Positions 33,630 to 42,611 of a stretch of DNA of 45,650 nucleotides are shown in pieces (position 1 is the first letter of the stretch; each line of letters starts with the position of its first letter). The stretch is from the NCBI GenBank assembly GCA_016786595.1, contig JAEUWB010000028.1:1-45650 (forward strand), written 5' to 3'. Below the pieces are notes generated by a model. It did no database searches. It was not told the origin of the DNA and worked only from the letters and a program-made list of their open reading frames with translations. This DNA comes from a bacterium. Lineage in GTDB: Bacteria > Bdellovibrionota_C > UBA2361 > SZUA-149 > JAEUWB01. The position numbers and the translations under genes are program-made.

Positions 33630-36602
33630 GTGACCACAGAAAGCAACCAAATTGAAACCCGCGTGCAAGAAATCGGCAAAGCTATTTTCTCTTACGCCCA
33701 ATCGCAAACCCCCTCAGTCTTTAATGCTGAGTTTTATACCGGCAAGCTCATCGGCTGGGCGATGGAAGATGAGGAATTTAAAATCAACCTCTTTCGCTTC
33801 GTTGACGTGCTACCCACTCTTCGAGATTCAAGCGCAATCATCCGCCACGCTCAAGAATATTTTAAGCCAGTCGCCCACCGTATCCCCGGTCTTTTACGCT
33901 GGGGACTTGATATCAATCCTGATTCACTAGCGGCAAAGCTTAGTGCGCAACTTGTCAAATCACAAATCAAAGGCATGGCTGAACGCTTTATCCTCGGCGA
34001 AACGCCAGAAGAATCCCTGAGTGCGTTGCGAAAAATTAGGAAAGCCGGCATGGCTTTTACCGTTGATTTACTTGGCGAAGCAACGCTAAGCGAAGAAGAA
34101 TCAGAAGAATATTTTAACCGCTACCTAACTTTACTTGAAACACTCGCTGAGCATGTCCCAAGCTGGCCCGAGGCAAAGTCGTTAATCCCCGGACACTTCG
34201 GTGAAGAAACGGCGATTAACGTTTCAGTTAAACTCTCCGCACTCTATTCGCAATCTGGGCCTTTAAATTACGAAGAAAGTCTAAACTATCTCTCCGACAG
34301 ACTCGGGCGCATTATGCGTAAAGCTAGTGAAATTGGCGCTTACGTGTTTGTCGACATGGAAGATACAAAATTCACTGACCTAACAATTGACGTCGTCAAG
34401 AAAACTCTCTCAACAGGCGAGCTGAGCACTTATGCTCGCGCAGGTTTTGTGCTCCAAGCATACTTAAAACGCACTGAAGCTGACGTGCGTGGAATTATTG
34501 ACTGGGCAAAAAAACGGGGCACTACAATTGGCGTGCGCTTGGTTAAGGGCGCTTACTGGGATACAGAAAAAATGCTCGCCGAGCAAAACGGCTGGGAGCC
34601 TCCTGTCTTCGAAGAAAAATCTGCAACCGATGCAAACTATGAAAAGCTCACTGGACTTTTACTTTCCAACACCGAAGTAATCTTTCCTGCGTTTGCTTCA
34701 CATAACATTCGTTCGCTTTCCGTTGCTGCAGCAACGGCAGAAGTCTTAGGAGTGCCAAAAACTAAGTTTGAATTACAGTCACTCTACGGCATGGCCGAGC
34801 CGATCAAAGAAGCTTTTCTTAAGCAAGGTTATTTGATCCGCGAATATGCACCCATCGGCAAACTGATCCCAGGCATGGGATACTTAGTGCGACGCTTACT
34901 AGAGAATACCTCCAACGAAGGATTTTTACGTCTCGGGTTTCATGAACATGAAAAAGCTGAGGTGCTACTAAAAAAGCCCGACCCGAAAAAAACTGATTAC
35001 CTGCAGCCAAAATTTGCAGAATTTGAAAATGTCCCGGCAATTGACTTTTCTCTATCCACAGAGCGGATAAAACTTCAAAACGCAATCACTGCACTCCAGA
35101 CTACGATCGCTAAAAAACCCATACAAATTCACCCGATCCTTGGAGGAAAAGATTTAAAATCAGACAAAGTTATTAATTCAACCGCTCCAGATCATATCAA
35201 GCAAGTTGTCGCTCATGCCCATCTTGCTAATCGTAACCAGGCCGAAGAAGCAATTAAACGTCTCCAATCTTTTTTCCCGAGCTGGCGCAAAACTCCAGTT
35301 GAAGAGCGCGCTCAAATCCTCGAACGTACTGCTGAGATTATCAGCAATAAACGCGCAGAATTCATGGCGATTACCATTCTCGAAGCTGGAAAACCTTGGG
35401 TCGAAGCGGATAAGGACATTGCTGAAGCAATCGACTTTTTACGTTTCTACGCTAAGGAGGCGCGCAAACTTTTCACACCTGAACGCCTTGGACATTACCC
35501 AGCAGAACTCAACCACTACCTCCAAGAACCTCGCGGAGTGACTGTGGTGATTGGACCTTGGAACTTCCCTGTCGCGATTCCCTGCGGGATGTTTGCCGCG
35601 GCGCTTGTTACTGGAAATACTGCGCTACTTAAGCCCTCACAACATACCCCCTGGTGCGCAGAAGCAATCTTTAGGGCCTTCCTCGAAGCGGGTCTTCCGC
35701 CTGAAGCTGCGGCATTTATGCCTTGCTCTGGGGCTGAAGTTGGGTCGCTGATGGTTACACATCAAGATGTTACGACAATGGTATTTACGGGTTCGCGTGA
35801 AGTTGGACTAGAAATTATCGAAAAGGCAAGTCATGTTTCTCGTGGACAAAATCACATCAAGCGCGTGATTGCTGAACTTGGCGGCAAAAATGCGATGATT
35901 GTCGATGAGGATGCAGATCTTGACGAGGCTATTAAAGGCGTAATCTATTCTGCCTTTGGCTATGTTGGTCAAAAGTGTAGCGCTTGCTCACGCGTCTATG
36001 TCGTGGGCTCAGCTTATGATGAATTTATTGATCGCATTTCCCAAGCCCTGACTAGTTTAGTTGTTGGCCCGGCAAGCGATCCCGGAACATTCATCGGCCC
36101 GGTGATTAGCAGTGAAGCACAAGCGCGCATTAACGCTATAATTGAGAGTGCAAAGAAAGATTGTAAATTAGTCGCCCAGCTCAAACTCCCACAAACGCTT
36201 ACGAGCACGGGCTCATACGTCGCTCCAGCAATTTTCACGGACATTCCCGCTGGGCATCAATTGCTTACCGAAGAAATTTTTGGACCAGTGCTTGCTGTCG
36301 CTAAAGCTAAAAGCTTTACTGTGGCAATTGATCTAGCAAATAACTCCGACTACGCCTTAACTGGGGCAGTCTTTAGCCGTAGCCCACAAAATCTCCAGTA
36401 TGCACGCGAAGAATTCCGCGTAGGAAATCTCTACATCAATCGCCATTCGACAGGAGCACTGGTTTATCGCCAACCTTTTGGTGGCTTCAAAATGTCAGGA
36501 GTAGGCTCAAAAGCTGGTGGCCCGGATTATCTCGCTCAGTTTACCGTGCCCCGGGCAATTTCTGAAAACACCATGCGCCGTGGCTTTGCACCGGTTGAGT
36601 AG
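33630..36602 (+). CDS. putA: bifunctional proline dehydrogenase / P5C dehydrogenase
   Basis: About 990 residues from a GTG with AAGGA five bases upstream; the longer open frame upstream is repeat sequence. The N-terminal half is proline dehydrogenase (beta-alpha barrel, FAD): FTVDLLGEATLSEEE, SVKLSALYS, YVFVDMEDTKFTDLT, GVRLVKGAYWDTEK, FPAFASHNIRSL, YAPIGKLIPGMGYLVRRLLE. The C-terminal half is aldehyde dehydrogenase: VIGPWNFPVAIPCGM, FTGSREVGLEI, ELGGKNAMIV, and catalytic Cys783 in GQKCSACSR. It converts proline to glutamate, channelling P5C internally. It lacks the N-terminal ribbon-helix-helix of E. coli PutA, so it should not autoregulate. Confidence 0.93.
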   Translation: MTTESNQIETRVQEIGKAIFSYAQSQTPSVFNAEFYTGKLIGWAMEDEEFKINLFRFVDVLPTLRDSSAIIRHAQEYFKPVAHRIPGLLRWGLDINPDSLAAKLSAQLVKSQIKGMAERFILGETPEESLSALRKIRKAGMAFTVDLLGEATLSEEESEEYFNRYLTLLETLAEHVPSWPEAKSLIPGHFGEETAINVSVKLSALYSQSGPLNYEESLNYLSDRLGRIMRKASEIGAYVFVDMEDTKFTDLTIDVVKKTLSTGELSTYARAGFVLQAYLKRTEADVRGIIDWAKKRGTTIGVRLVKGAYWDTEKMLAEQNGWEPPVFEEKSATDANYEKLTGLLLSNTEVIFPAFASHNIRSLSVAAATAEVLGVPKTKFELQSLYGMAEPIKEAFLKQGYLIREYAPIGKLIPGMGYLVRRLLENTSNEGFLRLGFHEHEKAEVLLKKPDPKKTDYLQPKFAEFENVPAIDFSLSTERIKLQNAITALQTTIAKKPIQIHPILGGKDLKSDKVINSTAPDHIKQVVAHAHLANRNQAEEAIKRLQSFFPSWRKTPVEERAQILERTAEIISNKRAEFMAITILEAGKPWVEADKDIAEAIDFLRFYAKEARKLFTPERLGHYPAELNHYLQEPRGVTVVIGPWNFPVAIPCGMFAAALVTGNTALLKPSQHTPWCAEAIFRAFLEAGLPPEAAAFMPCSGAEVGSLMVTHQDVTTMVFTGSREVGLEIIEKASHVSRGQNHIKRVIAELGGKNAMIVDEDADLDEAIKGVIYSAFGYVGQKCSACSRVYVVGSAYDEFIDRISQALTSLVVGPASDPGTFIGPVISSEAQARINAIIESAKKDCKLVAQLKLPQTLTSTGSYVAPAIFTDIPAGHQLLTEEIFGPVLAVAKAKSFTVAIDLANNSDYALTGAVFSRSPQNLQYAREEFRVGNLYINRHSTGALVYRQPFGGFKMSGVGSKAGGPDYLAQFTVPRAISENTMRRGFAPVE

Positions 36603-36625
36603 GTTACTTTTTTCGCGCAAAAGAA

Positions 36626-36797
36626 AGCTAAGTTGAGCGTTGGCTTGAACGTATCCTTGAACTTCCCCTACTCAGAACCGCACTCAGCAATTTTGCTTTT
36701 TAGAGCGCTTCACCTTTTGATGTAGCAATCAAAAGCCTCACATATGGCACAGAAAGGGTAAGCTTAAGTAGAAGTTCGAGCCGAAGTTCAATTAGCT
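36626..36797. repeat. long intergenic inverted repeat, copy 4
   Basis: Left (AGCTAAGTTGAGCGTTGGCT) and right (ending GAGCCGAAGTTCAATTAGCT) arms are imperfect inverted copies, about 45 bp, with several mismatches. The inside is AT-rich with a TTTTGATGTAGCAATCAAAA dyad. It fills most of the 319-bp gap between putA and the histidine kinase, which otherwise holds only the AAGGGAGG-type sequence near 36887. Confidence 0.7.
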
Positions 36798-36921
36798 ACT
36801 ACAACCCCCCAAAATCTCTACACTTTCTCAGCAAATTACCCTCCAACATAACTCTCAAGCAAATCCGAATAAATTCCGACAATTAAAGGGAGGTAAGAGT
36901 TTCTCGTAGGAAGAAAATTTA

Positions 36922-39141
36922 ATGGCGTTTGAGGATGACGAAAAAATTATTCGTGTCGGTGATTCCTTTCAGGATTCATTTAACCGTATTCGTCTGCTCA
37001 TCGAAGCTGGCGAAGATCCACAAGCAATCTATCAAGCTGTTGCTTCCTCGGCGGCAAGTTTGCCGGGAGTAACAAGTGTCAGTATTTTCCTTCCCGAAGA
37101 AGCCAAGGACGATTTCCTCAGGACTTCAGTCGTTGCGCAAAGTGGCAAATTCGAAATCCCTCCTCCAAGTTCGGCACTCTTTAAAAATCCTGAAGATACG
37201 CTTGCGGTTAACGCGCAACATCCAATTCAATATTTTGACATTGTCAATACAGGTTCTCCTGTCGGGTCACTTGCAGTAGCATTAGAAAAAAATGTTAGCA
37301 CAGAGACCTTAAGTAACTTATCAATTCTTGCCCACCTCTGCAGTAGCTCTTTTCAAGCCCAGCGCTTGAATTCAACACTACATCACTACATGGATCGTTT
37401 AGACGTGTTGAATCAGTTCATGCAATTACTAATTTCACATCCTGGCCTACACCGCACAGTTAAACTAATCGCGCGCGAAGTTGCCTTTCGCGTTGGAGCA
37501 GATTCGGCAATTTGTCTACTGAACTCAGGCGATAATGAAAATTTTGAACCCGTAGGCATTTACGGTCAAAAACCAGAAATGCTTCCACGGTCATTCTCTA
37601 TGAGTCACCCACTCTTAGGCTATGCCCTAAAGACTGGGCGAATTCTTTCTGTTCCTGACATTAGCACGCAGACTCACTACGGCTTGTCTTTTCTCGGCGA
37701 TATTGGCGTTGTCTCAGCCTGCTGCGCGCGCGTAGAATTCCGTGGCACTTTACTTGCTGCACTTATTGTAGGCTTTAAGCAACCGCGACGTTTAAGTGAG
37801 AGAGACTCGACACTTTTTGACGAATTTAGCCGCGGCGCGGCAATTGCAATTGCTAACGCTCAAGCACAAGAACGCCTCACAACTTACGCCGAAAAACTTG
37901 AATCATTAGTACAAGAACGCACCGCAGATTTGGCCGTGCAGATGGGACGGGTTGAAGAAGAGAGTCGTGCCAAGAGTCATTTTGTCGCAAACGTCAGCCA
38001 CGAATTTAGAACTCCGCTTACAGCAATTATTGGCTATTCGACAGTTCTAGCCGATGGTGTCTTTGGTCCAGTTACAGACAAGCAGCGCGATGCTTTGCTT
38101 TCAATTGGGCGCTCCAGTCAACATCTGAAGGAACTAATTGATGATATTTTAAACATTGCACGAATTGAATCGGGCAAAGAAGATCCTAAGCCGGCGCGCA
38201 TTGAATTGCAGAAAATTCTTGAACAAAGCCACAAACTGATGGTGCAATCAGCGCAAGGTAAAGGGATCACGCTTGAGCCGCTTGTTCTCGACCAGGGCCT
38301 GAGCAAAGAAGCACTCTGGATTGACCCGCGTCACATTCGACAGATCTTAATTAACTTCCTATCTAATGCAATTAAATATACCCCAAGCGGCGGTATCGTT
38401 CGCGTTGAAGCTCAAATTATGAGCGATAAAATTCGTATCGGTGTGCGCGATACGGGCGTTGGAATCCCACGGAATCAGGTCGAAAAAATCTTTTCACGTT
38501 TTGAACGTGGTACTGATAGCTATAGTGAAAAGCAAACTGGAACCGGACTTGGACTAGCGTTGACAAAACGCCTCGTTGAAATAAACGGTGGAACAATCGG
38601 CTTTGAAAGTGAAGTCAATCGCGGTTCATTCTTCTGGGCGCTTGTGCCCCGCGCAGCAGATCAAGAAGATGCGGTAAATCAACCCGCCGTACAAGCGGTA
38701 GTTGAAAGTGGTATCCAAGAAAAACTAGCAGGCTTAAGTATTCTCGTTGTCGATGACAATGAACTAACCTGCGAAGTGCTCAAAACTATTATTCATAACG
38801 CTGGTGGCACGGCACACACTGCATTCTCTGTCGGAGAAGCACGGCGTTTAGTTGATGATACTCCGGTCGATATCGCTCTGGTCGATCTAGCAATGCCCGG
38901 AGAAAGCGGCCTTAACCTAATTGATTACATTCGCACGCACACAGCTCCACAAACCAATACTTTACCAGTAATTGTAGTCAGTGCCTGCGCTTTTCCAACC
39001 GACCAAGAAAAAGCAGTCGAGCATGGAGCTTCACTCTTTATTCCAAAACCATTTCAGCCGCATGATATCGTTACTGCGATTCGCGATCAGGTAACTTCCA
39101 ACGTACTTACCAACTCAGGAAAATTTAAAATTAGTTTATGA
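36922..39141 (+). CDS. soluble hybrid sensor histidine kinase (GAF-HisKA-HATPase-REC)
   Basis: A 739-residue cytosolic kinase with no membrane helix. The N-terminal 150 residues look like a degenerate GAF, then a GAF domain (about 160-315), a coiled coil, HisKA with phospho-acceptor His360 (FVANVSHEFRTPL), and HATPase (NFLSNAIKYTPSGG, DTGVGIP, GTGLGLALTKRLVEINGG). A C-terminal receiver domain follows: Asp655 in ALVDLAMPGESG and Lys709 in IPKPF. The kinase probably passes phosphate to its own receiver and to partners. The stop overlaps the next start (ATGA), so it is the first gene of a three-gene operon. Confidence 0.9.
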   Translation: MAFEDDEKIIRVGDSFQDSFNRIRLLIEAGEDPQAIYQAVASSAASLPGVTSVSIFLPEEAKDDFLRTSVVAQSGKFEIPPPSSALFKNPEDTLAVNAQHPIQYFDIVNTGSPVGSLAVALEKNVSTETLSNLSILAHLCSSSFQAQRLNSTLHHYMDRLDVLNQFMQLLISHPGLHRTVKLIAREVAFRVGADSAICLLNSGDNENFEPVGIYGQKPEMLPRSFSMSHPLLGYALKTGRILSVPDISTQTHYGLSFLGDIGVVSACCARVEFRGTLLAALIVGFKQPRRLSERDSTLFDEFSRGAAIAIANAQAQERLTTYAEKLESLVQERTADLAVQMGRVEEESRAKSHFVANVSHEFRTPLTAIIGYSTVLADGVFGPVTDKQRDALLSIGRSSQHLKELIDDILNIARIESGKEDPKPARIELQKILEQSHKLMVQSAQGKGITLEPLVLDQGLSKEALWIDPRHIRQILINFLSNAIKYTPSGGIVRVEAQIMSDKIRIGVRDTGVGIPRNQVEKIFSRFERGTDSYSEKQTGTGLGLALTKRLVEINGGTIGFESEVNRGSFFWALVPRAADQEDAVNQPAVQAVVESGIQEKLAGLSILVVDDNELTCEVLKTIIHNAGGTAHTAFSVGEARRLVDDTPVDIALVDLAMPGESGLNLIDYIRTHTAPQTNTLPVIVVSACAFPTDQEKAVEHGASLFIPKPFQPHDIVTAIRDQVTSNVLTNSGKFKISL

Positions 39142-40607
39142 GCGACAGACAAACCCCAACAGCACAAATTCTACTCTCACTTGGACAAGCGTTCGAACGC
39201 ACTAGCAGCTATCCCGTTGGCTCTGAGATGCTTAAAAAATTGGAACAGGCGGTTGTGAACCGTCGCGCAACACTAGCAGATTTTACCGACGCTATTCTAC
39301 TTGAACCGCTTTTCACGATCCGCATGCTAAAAGAAGCAGTCCTTGCTGGTCAGAGTTGGCCAGAAGATTCAATCGAACTGTTGAGTTTTGTGACAAGAAA
39401 GCTTGGGCCTCAGGGCGTGCTCACACTTTGCCAAAATGCAACTGAAACAAAGCGCTTTACTACAATCCTTAGCCGCGCGGCACTAATGATTGATTTACGT
39501 AAACTTACTCGCTTGCAGGCCCTCATCGCCGAAGAAACCTTGAAGCGCAGTGGCAATTTTCCAACTCCACAAATTACGCACGAAGTGATTTACCTAGTCA
39601 GTATCATGATGAATGCGCCTGCACTTTTAGTGCACTTCTATTACCCTCAGGTAATCGATGCAGCGGCCCGCAGATCGCGCCTACATAGCCATGCGCTCAC
39701 CCAGGCAATCAGCGAAGCCTTAGGTATCAGCATTGAAGAGTTACTGCAGACAACTTTGAACTCAATTAATTTGCCCAAAACGTGCATAGAAATTTGCCTC
39801 GATGCCTTTGAAGGAGCTGTCACGCGCACAGCTGAAACACCCTACCAAACAATCATCCCGGCCTTACATACGGCCCAACTTGTAGCTTCAATGTTCATGA
39901 TTGATGAATCTTCTGATAGCTTAGAAAGTTCAGCCCGCGTTGGAGCAATATTGGGCTGGGCCAGTGAGGAAACGCTGACTGAGATCATGCGTAAAATCCC
40001 TGAAGTTGAACGCATTTTACAATTACGGGAACTTCCAGCATTACCTTCTCAGCCCTCTCGTTTCCAGCCGAAAGAAGAAAAACAAGTTCCCAATACTCCG
40101 CCTGCGGAACTTGAACCGTATCTTAACGAGTTGCAGCAAGCCGTGCGCAATATGGAATCAACAAGCTCGATTATTAGTACGGTCATGGAAGCCCTGGCCG
40201 AAGGTCTTAATTTCGATCGCGTAATCTTAATGCTTAGCGACGAATCTGGCTCCGAACTGCGCGGACATATGAGTTTGGGCAGGAAAATGAACTTGAATCC
40301 TAAAACCCTGAAACGCTCAATGAAGGTCTGCCTACTGTCTAGTGATTCACAGCAAGATCAGCAAAAGCAGAGCTTACCATTCATCGACGAACCACTCTTT
40401 AGCGATGCAGCATGTTTCGTTACAATTCCCGTTGGTGGGTCACCGCTTGAACCAAGTGGCGTAATTTATGCTGACATTGTTCAAGCTGCAGAACTGAATC
40501 CGACACAAGTAATTGATCAACGTAAAAAAGATTCGATTCGAATGCTTTCCGAATTAGTAACACAAGCGGTAACAAGAAAAGATCAGGAGCGTAAAAGACT
40601 GATATGA
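39138..40607 (+). CDS. HDOD-like / GAF-domain signalling protein
   Basis: A 489-residue cytosolic protein. The N-terminal half is helical and resembles HDOD domains in the signalling context (SYPVGSEMLKKLEQAVVNR, GPQGVLTLCQNA, AALMIDLRK), but divergent; the C-terminal ~150 residues (from MESTSSIIST through NFDRVILMLSDESGSEL and GGSPLEPSGVIYADIV) form a GAF domain. HDOD-GAF proteins act as non-enzymatic signalling adaptors. It overlaps the kinase upstream and the receiver downstream by 4 bases each, so the three are coupled. Confidence 0.75.
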   Translation: MSDRQTPTAQILLSLGQAFERTSSYPVGSEMLKKLEQAVVNRRATLADFTDAILLEPLFTIRMLKEAVLAGQSWPEDSIELLSFVTRKLGPQGVLTLCQNATETKRFTTILSRAALMIDLRKLTRLQALIAEETLKRSGNFPTPQITHEVIYLVSIMMNAPALLVHFYYPQVIDAAARRSRLHSHALTQAISEALGISIEELLQTTLNSINLPKTCIEICLDAFEGAVTRTAETPYQTIIPALHTAQLVASMFMIDESSDSLESSARVGAILGWASEETLTEIMRKIPEVERILQLRELPALPSQPSRFQPKEEKQVPNTPPAELEPYLNELQQAVRNMESTSSIISTVMEALAEGLNFDRVILMLSDESGSELRGHMSLGRKMNLNPKTLKRSMKVCLLSSDSQQDQQKQSLPFIDEPLFSDAACFVTIPVGGSPLEPSGVIYADIVQAAELNPTQVIDQRKKDSIRMLSELVTQAVTRKDQERKRLI

Positions 40608-41011
40608 AACTGATATGCTGCGATGATGACCCAATTATCAGGGAGTTGCTTTCGAGCACTCTGAGCGACCTCGCTCATGACGTTAAAACTGTGGCCACTG
40701 GTCGCGATGCTTTAGCTGCCCTCGATGGCTCGGTTAAAAGCAACCCCGAGGAACAAGTTTGCGTGATCCTCGATCTAAATATGCCCGAGATGAGTGGCTG
40801 GGATGTGCTCGAAATGATTCGTCAAGGCAAGAACACTAAACATGTCCCGGTGATTATTCTCTCTTGCCAAGATGGGCTTGAAGATCTGCTGAATGGCTAT
40901 AAACTTGGCGCTGATTTTTATATTACTAAGCCTTTCACTAAAGAGTCTCTAGCTCAAGGATTAGAACTCGTAGCGAAGTTTAACCGAAAAGCAGAAAGTG
41001 ATAAGTCTTAG
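40604..41011 (+). CDS. single-domain response regulator
   Basis: A 135-residue receiver domain without an output domain. Acidic pocket CCDDDP at residues 5-10, phospho-acceptor Asp57 (VILDLNMPEMSG), Lys109 (FYITKPF). Probably a phosphate shuttle or a partner that binds a target, in CheY style. The start overlaps the HDOD/GAF stop by 4 bases. It is the last gene of the operon. Confidence 0.9.
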   Translation: MKLICCDDDPIIRELLSSTLSDLAHDVKTVATGRDALAALDGSVKSNPEEQVCVILDLNMPEMSGWDVLEMIRQGKNTKHVPVIILSCQDGLEDLLNGYKLGADFYITKPFTKESLAQGLELVAKFNRKAESDKS

Positions 41012-41178
41012 AGCAATTCACGATTCTATCTAGCGCATGGTGGAACGCATTACCCCTTCCCCTCCAGTACAAGCTAGAGTTTAAACAACATATATTTTGG
41101 GCACTCAGTCTAAATAACTTGACTTTGGGCAGCTCTTTATGGCCCTCTGGTTGTTCTTAAGAAAGGCTAGAGGGAATT

Positions 41179-41850
41179 TTGTTTAGTTTTTTAGATCTAC
41201 CACTTGTTGTTGAAGCCAAATCGGGGCTGATGAACTCAATGTCCTCTGGTTCAGGGCATACGTTTCTTGTTTCAATTTTTGTCCTTTTATTACTTGGTGG
41301 AATTGGGTTTCCAATCCCCGAAGACCTCCCCCTACTACTTGCGGGAGTTGCACTTTCACAACATGTTACTGATCTATGGACAACATTTCTAGTTTGCTAC
41401 GTTGGCGTGATGGTTGGCGACCAAGCTATGTATTTCATGGGCTATCGTTTTGGCACAAAGCTCCTTTCAGCAAGCGCACGTTCTGATTTCTTCCCGGCAC
41501 TGACCGAGGATAAGCTCAACGAAATTCGCGAGGGCCTACGACGCAAACGTCTGTTATATATTTTTATTGGGCGTCATCTCTTCCCAATTCGCAGCGTAAC
41601 TTTTCTCTCGGCCGGTGCCCTACGAGTGCCTTTTTTTGAGTTTCTGCTAGCCGACGGCCTTGCCGCCTTAGTAAGTGTTTCGATCATGCTGGGAATTGGC
41701 TACTTTTTGGGAGGTTTTGTTCCTGCTGAAACTGTCGAGCATTTTGCCCATGAGGCGCACATTTGGGTAGGTTGGATCACTGCAATTCTCGTTGTCGGTG
41801 GGGTGGGATATAAAGTTTATCACCACTATAAGGTCCTCAACAAAAAATAG
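41179..41850 (+). CDS. DedA-family (VTT domain) membrane protein
   Basis: A 223-residue integral membrane protein. FPIPEDLPLLLAGVAL and GDQAMYFMGYRFG are DedA hallmarks, followed by FIGRHLFPIRSVTFLSAGAL, the conserved R-containing region. DedA proteins are proton-coupled lipid-handling proteins (undecaprenyl phosphate or phosphatidylethanolamine flipping in characterised members). The start is TTG with AGAGGG at good spacing. It is followed by repeat copy 5 and is convergent with the hypothetical gene at 42057. Confidence 0.9.
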   Translation: MFSFLDLPLVVEAKSGLMNSMSSGSGHTFLVSIFVLLLLGGIGFPIPEDLPLLLAGVALSQHVTDLWTTFLVCYVGVMVGDQAMYFMGYRFGTKLLSASARSDFFPALTEDKLNEIREGLRRKRLLYIFIGRHLFPIRSVTFLSAGALRVPFFEFLLADGLAALVSVSIMLGIGYFLGGFVPAETVEHFAHEAHIWVGWITAILVVGGVGYKVYHHYKVLNKK

Positions 41851-41868
41851 ACTGCATTGCTCTATTCC

Positions 41869-41997
41869 CTTAGGCTTGAACTTACCCTTACCCTTGAACC
41901 TACCCTCACCCTCATTGTCCCGTCCTGAAATTTGTCTGCAGATAATTGAAAAATGCAAAAAGGCAAGGATCAGGTAAAGTATAAGTTCAAGCCTAAG
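41869..41997. repeat. long intergenic inverted repeat, copy 5
   Basis: Perfect 16-bp ends (CTTAGGCTTGAACTTA, 41869-41884, with its complement at 41982-41997), then G-poor left and C-poor right arms. The centre has GTCCCGTCCTGAA, the exact complement of copy 1's TTCAGGACGGGAC, so the inner part is inverted relative to copy 1. It lies between convergent genes. Confidence 0.85.
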
Positions 41998-42056
41998 CAA
42001 CTGAGCAGTCAGTTATCGACAATTGAGTCACAGCTGGATAAATTTAAGATCTAACT

Positions 42057-42440
42057 CTAATGCATCGAGCGGGCAGGACAGCCGATAATTAGCTCCTGAA
42101 GTGCCTTACCAAAAGCTAAACGCAACGATGTTGCGGCAGTTTCAACAATTCCCTGGGCGGAACGGATCACCGCTTCATACTCTAGTGAATTTGTAACTCC
42201 AACATGATAAATCATCGCTTGTCGAGCTTCAAACTGCTCAACCAGCTGTTCTACAGTAGGCAACCAAATAAAACTTTGACGCAGTTCTTTAGGAGTAAGC
42301 CCCTGTGGATCGACTAAAATCGAAACGCGCTCAATTTCATTACGTAGTGAGATTTCATCACCAATTTCTGGGTTCCAAACTAACCCTACTCGGTCAAGCT
42401 CGACAGATATGCGGATGAACTCGTTGTTCCTAGTTTCCAA
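42057..42440 (-). CDS. hypothetical protein
   Basis: A 127-residue soluble, acidic protein (METRNNEFIRISVELDRVGL ... IIGCPARSMH). It has an N-terminal beta-like segment, a middle rich in hydrophobic/charged residues (SFIWLPTVEQLVEQFEARQ) and a helical C-terminus. I do not recognise a family. It follows the TlyA gene in the same direction after a gap of about 170 bases. Confidence 0.6.
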   Translation of the reverse strand: METRNNEFIRISVELDRVGLVWNPEIGDEISLRNEIERVSILVDPQGLTPKELRQSFIWLPTVEQLVEQFEARQAMIYHVGVTNSLEYEAVIRSAQGIVETAATSLRLAFGKALQELIIGCPARSMH

Positions 42441-42611
42441 AGCCCCTCTCAGATTACATATTGAACTTCAGCACTTTGCACTTTCAGTATCGTCAAGATT
42501 TTAACAAAGCAAAAGAGTTTATTTCTAGAATGAGTACTCGAAATTGCCCTTTAACCCAGCAGCCCACCTACGCTAAAGCTCCGGCACCACAAGAATATTT
42601 GAAGAAAATAT

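Noticed and set aside
41119-41143. TTGACT and TATGGC before the DedA gene as a sigma-70 promoter
   Set aside because: Spacing is 13 bases, far from 16-18, and no better -10 lies at the right distance.
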